Assembly: GCA_002345845.1 (NCBI GenBank)
Contig: DDWF01000234.1
Span: 1 to 38,582 of the forward strand
Length of the DNA: 38,582 nucleotides
Direction: 5' to 3'
From: Betaproteobacteria bacterium UBA2293
GTDB lineage: Bacteria > Pseudomonadota > Gammaproteobacteria > Burkholderiales > Rhodocyclaceae
Under the pieces are notes generated by a model. It was not told where the DNA came from and made no database searches. It worked only from the letters and a program-made list of their open reading frames with translations. Positions 33,208-38,582 of this stretch are shown here, one piece after another; the stretch's first letter is position 1, and the number at the start of each line of letters is the position of its first letter. The translations under genes were made by a program, and so were the position numbers.

Positions 33208-33833
33208 GCGCGGGTGATGATGTCGCGGATCAGGTGCAGCCGGCGGTGGAAGAAATGGTCGGCGCCGGGCACCACGACCACCGGCAGGTCGTTCGGCTGG
33301 GCCCAGGCGAAGACATTGGACAGTGGCACCAGCGTGTCTTCCGAGCCGTGAATGACGATGGTGTCGTGCGGCACGGCTTCGGTATCGTAGTGACGCGTGC
33401 TTTCCACGTAGCCGGCGGCAGTGCCGACCAGCACCAGACGCTGGGCCGGATGGCCGGCTTCGCTCAGGCGCTTGGCGACGCGCGTCTGGCAAAAGGCGCC
33501 GAAGGAGAAGCCGGCTAGCGCCACCGGCAGGTTGCCGCAGCGGCACTTGGCGTCTTCGAGTACGGCCAGCAGGTCATCGGTCTCGCCGTGGCCTTCGTCA
33601 TGGACGCCTTCCGTGCCGCCGACGCCACGGAAATTCGGGCGGAAGGCGGCATAGCCGAGGCTGACGAAGGTGCGCGCCAGCGTGTAGGCAACCTTGTTGG
33701 TATTGGCGCCGCCGCCCATCGGGTGCGGATGGGCGATCAGGGCGATGCCGCGCGGCGCGTCGGGACGTTCCATGATGACGTCGATCTTGCCGGCCGGGCC
33801 GTCGATGAGGATCTTTTCTTCCGCTGCTTTCAT
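33195..33833 (-). CDS. Alpha/beta hydrolase (COG2945-like)
   Basis: The 212-residue protein has [19 protein letters not shown], the oxyanion region [13 protein letters not shown], nucleophile elbow [24 protein letters not shown] (Asp) and [12 protein letters not shown] (His). These are the family's serine-hydrolase triad. This cytoplasmic group is often annotated as a dienelactone-hydrolase or uncharacterised esterase. It lies 3 bp from the [2Fe-2S] gene and overlaps the ATPase gene. The natural substrate is unknown. Confidence 0.88.
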   Translation of the reverse strand: MKAAEEKILIDGPAGKIDVIMERPDAPRGIALIAHPHPMGGGANTNKVAYTLARTFVSLGYAAFRPNFRGVGGTEGVHDEGHGETDDLLAVLEDAKCRCGNLPVALAGFSFGAFCQTRVAKRLSEAGHPAQRLVLVGTAAGYVESTRHYDTEAVPHDTIVIHGSEDTLVPLSNVFAWAQPNDLPVVVVPGADHFFHRRLHLIRDIITRAWRH

Positions 33834-33836
33834 GAT

Positions 33837-34145
33837 TCAGATCTTCAGGCGGTCGACGATGCGGCCGTTGAGCAGGTGTTCCTGGATGATTTCCTCGACG
33901 TCTTCATGGTCGATGAAGCTGTACCAGGTCTCTTCCGGATAGACGACCATCACCGGGCCATTGTCGCAGCGCCCCAGGCAGCCGGCCTTGTTGATGCGGA
34001 TGGCGCCGGGGCCATTTTTCTTCAGCGCGCCGATGCGGTCCTTGGCGTAGGCAAAGGCATCCGAACCGCCGGTGGCGTTGCAACACTGCTCGCCGGCCTC
34101 GCGCTGGTTACAGCAAATGAATACATGGTGGGTGAAATAGCTCAT
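33837..34145 (-). CDS. [2Fe-2S] thioredoxin-like ferredoxin domain protein
   Basis: The 102-residue protein has HHVFICCNQREAGEQCC at the N-terminus and INKAGCLGRCDNGPVMVVYPE in the middle. These hold the four-cysteine pattern of thioredoxin-fold [2Fe-2S] ferredoxins (C-x(n)-C ... C-x3-C). WYSFIDHEDVEEIIQEHL is a typical C-terminal helix. It is probably a small electron carrier. It lies 45 bp downstream of the VanZ-family gene and 3 bp upstream of the hydrolase gene. Confidence 0.9.
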   Translation of the reverse strand: MSYFTHHVFICCNQREAGEQCCNATGGSDAFAYAKDRIGALKKNGPGAIRINKAGCLGRCDNGPVMVVYPEETWYSFIDHEDVEEIIQEHLLNGRIVDRLKI

Positions 34146-34187
34146 CGATGATCTCCTCGGTGGGGAGCCATTATAGAGGCCTGCCCG

Positions 34188-34201
34188 GTTTCACGTGGAA
34201 C
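34188..34201. other. parS-like centromere site 3, GTTTCACGTGGAAC
   Basis: This 14-mer fits the ParB core GTTYCACGTGRAAC. It overlaps the end of the VanZ-family gene: the stop codon TGA (34191-34193 read on the - strand) lies within the site. Confidence 0.87.
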
Positions 34202-35261
34202 GCGGCCGTGGACGTGTCGCCAGCAACAGGAAGGGCAGCACCAGGAAGGGCCAGAGCGTGGCCACCAGCCGGGTCAGGCCATTGAAATTGAGGAAGTGCC
34301 CCTGACGCCAGGTAGCCAGGGCGGCCATTGAATACGGATTGGGTGGTGCCAGATTGACCAGCACGGTACCGGCGATCAGGGCGAACAAGGTCAGAATCAG
34401 GCGCGGCGTGGCCGGTAGCAATATGGCGACGGTCAGTAGCACGCCGCCAGCGAGCAGGCCGCTGCGGGCGCCTGTGGTCAGCCAGGCCAGCGCTTCGCCG
34501 GGGCCGATCAGGATCGCCGCGGCCAGCGTGCGGACGATCAGGCCAAGGAGCAGGAACAGCGGCACGATCAGGCAGGCGGCGAGCAGCCTGGCGCAGAGCA
34601 TGCGGACGACCAGGCCGACAGCCAGGGCATTGAGGGCGGCAATGCTGGCCTCAATGAGGACGAAGCTCTCGGCGGCAAAGGGAAAGGCGCTGGAAAATCC
34701 GAACAGGTGCCGCAGGTCGCCGGCGCCGAAGAGCAGCGTTTCCGGCGACAGGGGTACGAGCAGCCAGAGGCCGAGCAGGGTGAGGCCCAATTCGGCATGG
34801 GGAATGGGGGCGATCACCCGGTGTTCCAGGGCGAGCAGGCGGGCGAATACCCGCGGACCGGTCCATTGCGCCAGACCGGCTCCGACCAGGCCGCCGATGG
34901 CGTTGCAGGCGAGATCGACATTGGATGGCACGCGCGAAGGCAGCCAGGTCTGCAGTGCTTCCAGTCCCAGGCTGGTTCCGGCGGCCAGCAGGACGGCCAG
35001 GAACGGGGCGGTGAAACGGCCGGGCAGGCGGCGCAGGGCGAGGGTCAGGAAAAAACCGAGCGGCAGGTAGACGGCGACGTTGGCCAGCAGGTCGAAGACC
35101 GTCCAGTAGCGGGGCCAACCGCCCTCAAGGTAGGCCAGTGGCAGCATGCCGGTATCGCGCCAGCCGGTGAACGGGTGCAGGCTGCCGTAGGCGATCAGGC
35201 CGAGCCAGGCCAGCGCGAGATAACGGGCAAGAAGGATGGGGCCGCGGCCATGCTCGGTCAT
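34191..35261 (-). CDS. VanZ-family membrane protein
   Basis: The 356-residue protein has about ten hydrophobic segments. The N-terminal part has LIAYGSLHPFTGWRD and NVAVYLPLGFFLTLAL, and GTSLGLEALQTWLPSRVPSNVDLACNAIGGLVGA fits the VanZ core 'E..Q.......D...N..G...G'. VanZ-like proteins occur widely in bacteria, mostly with unknown function. The gene is longer than simple VanZ (about 160 residues) by an extra C-terminal membrane region. Its stop codon lies inside parS site 3. The SSS-family gene upstream is 69 bp away. Confidence 0.85.
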   Translation of the reverse strand: MTEHGRGPILLARYLALAWLGLIAYGSLHPFTGWRDTGMLPLAYLEGGWPRYWTVFDLLANVAVYLPLGFFLTLALRRLPGRFTAPFLAVLLAAGTSLGLEALQTWLPSRVPSNVDLACNAIGGLVGAGLAQWTGPRVFARLLALEHRVIAPIPHAELGLTLLGLWLLVPLSPETLLFGAGDLRHLFGFSSAFPFAAESFVLIEASIAALNALAVGLVVRMLCARLLAACLIVPLFLLLGLIVRTLAAAILIGPGEALAWLTTGARSGLLAGGVLLTVAILLPATPRLILTLFALIAGTVLVNLAPPNPYSMAALATWRQGHFLNFNGLTRLVATLWPFLVLPFLLLATRPRPRST

Positions 35262-35314
35262 CCGCTGATTTTAGGCGCTATCGGCCGGGGCGTCAGCCGG
35301 CATTACCCTGCCCT

Positions 35315-35330
35315 GCCCGGATTGGCGGGC
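35315..35330 (-). terminator. Possible hairpin terminator after the symporter gene
   Basis: GCCCG and CGGGC, separated by 6 bases, lie directly after the symporter stop codon (- strand). No run of U follows, so it is a weak candidate that could slow rather than end transcription. Confidence 0.3.
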
Positions 35331-36827
35331 TTAATGGTGATGCGGATGATCGGCCGCGTGGTGCGTTTCTGCCGCCGCCCGGTGATGCAGCGCGTGATGG
35401 ATGTCTTCGTGCGGGGACGGCCGGCCAAAGCGCTGCGGTAGCAAGGACCCGGCAATCATGCCGAGGATGCTGACGCCAAGACCGATCAGCTGCGGCGGCA
35501 CCAGACTGGCCTCACCGACCAGCAGTTCGACCACCAACCACGAGCCGACGCCGCCGATGATGGCGCACAGCGCCCCCTGGGTCGTCGCCCGCGACCAGTA
35601 GGCGCCGAAGAACAGCGGCACAAAGGCGCCAGCCAGGGTGACCTTGTAGGCGTTTTCAACCATTTCGAAGATCGACGACTCGCTGTTCAGGGCGAAGAGC
35701 AGCACCAGGCCGGCGAAGCAGACCATGGTGATGCGCATCATGCGCAGCAGTTCGCGGTCGTTTACGTCGGGGAAGATGTTGCGCAGGATGTTTTCCGAGA
35801 AGGATACCGACGGCGCCAGCAAAGTCGCCGAGGAGCAGGCCATGATGGCGGCGAGCACGGCGCCGAAGAAGATGGCCTGGGCGAAGACCGGGGTGTGCTG
35901 CATGACCAGCGTCGGCAGCACCAGTTGCGAGTCGGTGGCGATCAGGCCGTTGAACTGTTCGGGATTGATCAGGGTTGCCGCGTAGGCAATGAACATCGGG
36001 ATGAAGGTGAAGCAGAAATACAGTGTGCCGCCGAGGATTGAGGCCCAGATGGCGACGCGCGCGCTCTTCGCCGAGGTGATGCGCTGGAAGACGTCCTGTT
36101 GCGGGATGGAACCGAGCATCATGGTCATCCAGGCGGCGATGAAGGCCAGCCATTCGACCCAGTTACCGCTCGGGAAGAAATCGAGCTTGCCGGCCGCCGA
36201 GGCATGGGCGACGACGACGTCGACACCGCCGGTCATGCCGGAAACCAGATAGCCGATGAACAGCATGCCGCCCATGACCACGGCCATCTGCACGAAATCG
36301 AGAATGGCCACCGAGAACATGCCGCCGAAGGTGGTGTAGGTGAGGACGATGGCGGTGCCCAGCACCATGCCCATTTCCTGGCTGATGGCGCCGTCGGTGA
36401 CGACATTGAAGACCAGGCCGAGCGCCTTGATCTGGGCCGAGACCCAGCCCAGATAGGAAACCACGATGCACAGTGTGGTCAGGATCTCGACCGTGCGGTT
36501 GTAACGCATGCGGAAGAAGTCGCCGAGCGTCAGCACGTTCAGCTTGTAGATCTTGGTGCCGTAGAAGATGCCGGCGATGACCAGGCACATGCTGGCGCCG
36601 AAGGGGTCGGCAACGACGCCGTGCAGGCCGTCCTGGACGAAGGTGGCGGAGACGCCGAAGATGGCTTCGGCGCCAAACCAGGTGGCGAAGACGGTGGCGG
36701 TGACCACCGGCAGCGGCAGGCTGCGCCCGGCGACGGCGAAATCCTTGGCGTTATGGACGCGGGTCGCGGCGAAGAGGCCGATGGCGATCGAGGCGAGCAG
36801 GTAGAGGACGACGAACCAGATCAGCAT
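35331..36827 (-). CDS. Sodium:solute symporter (SSS family) with a His-rich tail
   Basis: The 498-residue protein has about 13 membrane segments and SSS-family landmarks: DFAVAGRSLPLPVVTATVFATWFGAEAIFG, YLGWVSAQIKALGLVF, GSIPQQDVFQRITSAKSARVA and a C-terminal GAYWSRATTQGAL region. SSS carriers use a sodium gradient to take up organic acids, amino acids or other solutes; the substrate is not evident. The last about 27 residues contain ten or more His (HEDIHHALHHRAAAETHHAADHPHHH region), which could bind metal or sense pH. The start ATG 36827 gives the usual short N-terminus. Confidence 0.9.
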   Translation of the reverse strand: MLIWFVVLYLLASIAIGLFAATRVHNAKDFAVAGRSLPLPVVTATVFATWFGAEAIFGVSATFVQDGLHGVVADPFGASMCLVIAGIFYGTKIYKLNVLTLGDFFRMRYNRTVEILTTLCIVVSYLGWVSAQIKALGLVFNVVTDGAISQEMGMVLGTAIVLTYTTFGGMFSVAILDFVQMAVVMGGMLFIGYLVSGMTGGVDVVVAHASAAGKLDFFPSGNWVEWLAFIAAWMTMMLGSIPQQDVFQRITSAKSARVAIWASILGGTLYFCFTFIPMFIAYAATLINPEQFNGLIATDSQLVLPTLVMQHTPVFAQAIFFGAVLAAIMACSSATLLAPSVSFSENILRNIFPDVNDRELLRMMRITMVCFAGLVLLFALNSESSIFEMVENAYKVTLAGAFVPLFFGAYWSRATTQGALCAIIGGVGSWLVVELLVGEASLVPPQLIGLGVSILGMIAGSLLPQRFGRPSPHEDIHHALHHRAAAETHHAADHPHHH

Positions 36828-36869
36828 GATTGGGCATCCGGCCAGGGCAAGGGGTTGAAAACGCGGGGA

Positions 36870-37541
36870 TTATACGGTTTCAGTGCAGCAAAACGGGGCT
36901 TTGCAATGAAATTGCAAATATTCCTGGCTCAGCGGGTGAACGAAGGCCAGGTCGGTGGCGTGCAGGTGCAGGCGTTCACCAGCCTCGGGATTGCCGCTGC
37001 CGTACAGTTCGTCGCCAAGGATCGGATGGCCGAGGGCGGCCATGTGTACCCGCAGTTGATGCGAACGACCGGTGACCGGCTCCAGGTCGACGCGGCTGGT
37101 CTGGCGTTCCAGATCAATCGAAATTCGGCGGTAGCGCGTGAGTGAGGGCTTGCCAATTTCAAAGTCCACCTTCTGCCGGGGGCGGTTCGGCCAGTCACAG
37201 ATCAGTGGCAGTGCGATTTCGCCGGCGGCCGTTTCCAGACAGCCTTCGACCTCGGCTAGGTAGCGCTTGTGCACCTGGCGCTCACGGAACAATCGGGACA
37301 GGGTGCTGTGCATCGCCGCGCCACGGGCGACCAGCAGCAGACCGGAAGTGGACATGTCGAGACGGTGCACGGCCAGAGCATCGGCAAATTTTGCCTGCAG
37401 CCGGCTGATCAGGCAGTCCGCCTTGTCGGCACCCCGCCCTGGGACCGATAGCAGGCCGGCAGGCTTGGCGACGACGATCAGCGCATCATCGACGTAAAGA
37501 ATCTCCAGCCCGCGGTCGGGCGGTGGCGTATACGGCAGCAT
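36870..37541 (-). CDS. rluA: RluA-family rRNA/tRNA pseudouridine synthase
   Basis: The 223-residue enzyme has the catalytic motif AVHRLDMSTSGLLL with the essential Asp. It also has KPAGLLSVPGRG, KRYLAEVEG and SHQLRVHMAALGHPILGDELYG, all standard for RluA-type synthases. The compact length and lack of an S4 domain match RluA proper (23S U746 and tRNA U32) rather than RluC/D, though the exact target is inferred. It starts 9 bp after the small exported-protein gene, so both are likely in one transcript starting next to the LexA box. Confidence 0.9.
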   Translation of the reverse strand: MLPYTPPPDRGLEILYVDDALIVVAKPAGLLSVPGRGADKADCLISRLQAKFADALAVHRLDMSTSGLLLVARGAAMHSTLSRLFRERQVHKRYLAEVEGCLETAAGEIALPLICDWPNRPRQKVDFEIGKPSLTRYRRISIDLERQTSRVDLEPVTGRSHQLRVHMAALGHPILGDELYGSGNPEAGERLHLHATDLAFVHPLSQEYLQFHCKAPFCCTETV

Positions 37542-37550
37542 CAGCGCGGC

Positions 37551-37772
37551 TTACAGGCGTTTCCGGCAATGGGCATCGTTGAACGGCTGCGGCTCGCGCA
37601 TCCAGCCTTCACCGGGTGACGTCTGCCAGCAGATGCGCGCATCGCTGCTGCGGCTGACCCACCAGTACCAGGGGGCCGGGCCGGCCAGTGCCGGGGCGGC
37701 CAGGCTGCCGACCACGACCAGAAGTGCCAGTTTTTGCCGCAGCGAGTGTCCGTTAAAGAATAATCTTGCCAA
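37551..37772 (-). CDS. Small exported protein, TTG start, possibly SOS-linked
   Basis: The 73-residue product starts at TTG 37772, with GGAGG (37780-37784, - strand) 7 bases before it. The first part (RQKLALLVVVGSLAAPALA) is a signal peptide. The mature part has WYWWVSRSSDARICWQTSPGEGWMREPQPFNDAHCRKRL, with two cysteines (ICWQ and HCRK) that could pair in the periplasm. A competing ATG frame (37541-37798) has no signal peptide and looks random. The gene lies next to a LexA box and 9 bp from rluA. No function is known. Confidence 0.75.
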   Translation of the reverse strand: MARLFFNGHSLRQKLALLVVVGSLAAPALAGPAPWYWWVSRSSDARICWQTSPGEGWMREPQPFNDAHCRKRL

Positions 37773-37779
37773 TTACTTG

Positions 37780-37784
37780 CCTCC
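37780..37784 (-). promoter_or_regulatory. Ribosome-binding site GGAGG for the TTG-start gene
   Basis: GGAGG is followed by a 7-base spacer and TTG. It supports the TTG start over the overlapping ATG frame, whose start lies too close to this site. Confidence 0.7.
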
Positions 37785-37788
37785 ATAT

Positions 37789-37808
37789 TACTGTACATAA
37801 CAACAGTA
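37789..37808. promoter_or_regulatory. LexA (SOS) box, CTGT-N8-ACAG with matched flanks
   Basis: The sequence TACTGTACATAACAACAGTA has the CTGT-N8-ACAG core (37791-37806) and matching outer TA/TA bases. That is a near-ideal gamma/betaproteobacterial LexA operator. It lies 16 bp from the TTG start of the small exported protein gene (- strand) and about 175 bp before the recA ATG (+ strand). It could control either or both directions. Confidence 0.82.
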
Positions 37809-37952
37809 TTCGATGGCAGTGCCGGCAGGAACCGGTACGGCCGCCAGCACTTTCCCGATTTTAGGAAAAAACCGGCTTGCCATTGACATAACTGCCGGCT
37901 AGCCTGTTTTCTGCTGGCTCAGCAATTTCTATTCCATCTCCGGCCCCTGTGC

Positions 37953-37958
37953 CATAAT
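37953..37958 (+). promoter_or_regulatory. Possible recA -10 element CATAAT
   Basis: CATAAT resembles a sigma-70 -10 box and lies 25 bp before the recA start. No good -35 hexamer is found 16-18 bp upstream; a TTGACA occurs at 37883-37888 but is too far away to pair with it. A weak candidate only. Confidence 0.3.
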
Positions 37959-37983
37959 CCGCTCAAATTTTAGAGGTACCCGC

Positions 37984-38582
37984 ATGGACGACAACAAGGC
38001 AAAGGCGCTCGCCGCAGCGCTGCAACAGATCGAAAAGCAGTTCGGCAAAGGCTCCATCATGAAGATGGGCGATGCCGAAATCGACGAGGGCATCCAGGTC
38101 GTTTCCACCGGCTCGCTCGGGCTTGACATCGCGCTTGGCGTCGGCGGTCTGCCGCGCGGTCGCGTCGTTGAAATCTACGGTCCGGAATCCTCGGGCAAGA
38201 CCACCCTCTGTCTGCAGGTCGTCGCTGAAATGCAAAAGCTGGGCGGTACTGCCGCCTTCATCGATGCCGAGCACGCGCTCGATCCGCAATATGCCCAGAA
38301 GCTGGGTGTCAATGTCGGTGAGCTGCTGATTTCGCAGCCGGACACCGGCGAACAGGCGTTGGAAATTGCCGACATGCTGGTGCGCTCCGGCTCGGTTGAC
38401 ATCATTGTTGTCGACTCGGTGGCTGCCCTCACCCCGCGCGCCGAAATCGAAGGCGAGATGGGCGACCAGATGGTCGGCCTGCACGCCCGCCTGATGTCCC
38501 AGGCCCTGCGCAAGCTGACCGCCAACATCAAGAAGACCAACACGCTGGTCATCTTCATCAACCAGATCCGCATGAAGATCGG
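37984..38582 (+). CDS. recA: Recombinase RecA, N-terminal part (runs off the window)
   Basis: RecA drives homologous recombination and activates LexA self-cleavage in the SOS response. The visible 199 residues start [23 protein letters not shown] and contain the Walker A motif GPESSGKTT, the [10 protein letters not shown] segment, Walker B-type [13 protein letters not shown] and the DNA-binding loop L1 region [25 protein letters not shown], ending at [13 protein letters not shown] 37984 has AGAGG 7 bases upstream. A LexA box lies in the upstream intergenic region. The C-terminal part is beyond the window. Confidence 0.98.
   Translation, partial: MDDNKAKALAAALQQIEKQFGKGSIMKMGDAEIDEGIQVVSTGSLGLDIALGVGGLPRGRVVEIYGPESSGKTTLCLQVVAEMQKLGGTAAFIDAEHALDPQYAQKLGVNVGELLISQPDTGEQALEIADMLVRSGSVDIIVVDSVAALTPRAEIEGEMGDQMVGLHARLMSQALRKLTANIKKTNTLVIFINQIRMKI

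Noticed and set aside
37541..37798. Overlapping ATG frame as the real small gene next to rluA
   Set aside because: It has no signal peptide and an Arg/Pro/Ser-rich random composition, and its ATG sits within the ribosome-binding site of the better-supported TTG frame.
1..38582. CRISPR array, insertion sequence, tRNA or rRNA genes
   Set aside because: No regularly spaced direct repeats, transposase-like product, cloverleaf-like sequence or rRNA-like sequence was noticed on reading; a covariance-model search would be the proper test for small RNAs.

Overview
The window is high-GC, densely packed DNA with short gaps and many 4-bp stop/start overlaps. Gene content and order (yidC-mnmE at one end, recA at the other, a type II aryl-polyene locus between them) suggest a betaproteobacterium, probably of the Rhodocyclales/Azoarcus-Dechloromonas type. 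That placement is inferred from gene content; no 16S rRNA or database comparison was available. No tRNA, rRNA, insertion sequence or CRISPR array was seen, and no gene-free stretch exceeds about 250 bp.

Layout. 1-1746: end of yidC and complete mnmE. 1747-1998: an intergenic region with a perfect DnaA box, a 12-bp palindrome and an AT-rich tract. 1999-4311 (-): an MCE/Mla-type lipid-transport set (permease, MCE protein, lipoprotein) without a visible ATPase. 4468-5241 (+): a TSUP permease. 5310-13573 (+): a B12-type radical SAM enzyme, a lipoprotein, a flavin-dependent halogenase-like protein, a XanB2-type chorismatase, a MipA-like outer-membrane protein, a PlsC-like acyltransferase, a family 2 glycosyltransferase and a cation/proton antiporter. 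13605-28834 (-): a J-like coiled-coil protein and then the core aryl-polyene (APE) synthase locus: two ACPs, three ketosynthase-family proteins, two hotdog dehydratases, a ketoreductase, an acyl ligase, an LpxL-like acyltransferase, a LolA-like carrier, an MMPL/RND exporter, a methyltransferase, a hydrolase and a polysaccharide-deacetylase-like protein. 28898-35261 (-): dsbD, cutA, a two-part ABC-2 exporter, a hydrolase, a [2Fe-2S] protein and a VanZ-family protein, with one small + strand gene between the two exporter genes. 35331-37772 (-): a sodium/solute symporter, rluA and a small exported protein read from a TTG start. 37984 to the end (+): the start of recA.

How the parts fit. The two convergent arms (5310-13573 and 13605-28834) read as one pigment system. 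Chorismatase would make a hydroxybenzoate starter, the ligase would load it on an ACP, the APE ketosynthases, ketoreductase and dehydratases would build a conjugated polyene, and the acyltransferases, glycosyltransferase, LolA-like protein and exporter would attach it to lipid and move it to the outer membrane. A chorismatase together with a halogenase resembles xanthomonadin-type (halogenated) aryl polyenes more than the enterobacterial type.

The least expected signal is not a gene. Three 14-bp sequences fitting GTTYCACGTGRAAC, the bacterial centromere parS core, lie at 9051, 20960 and 34188, roughly 12-13 kb apart and inside or overlapping coding sequence. With the DnaA box next to mnmE they indicate that the pigment locus lies in the origin-proximal, ParB-bound part of the chromosome. 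A second regulatory signal is a perfect LexA box upstream of both recA and the small TTG-initiated gene.
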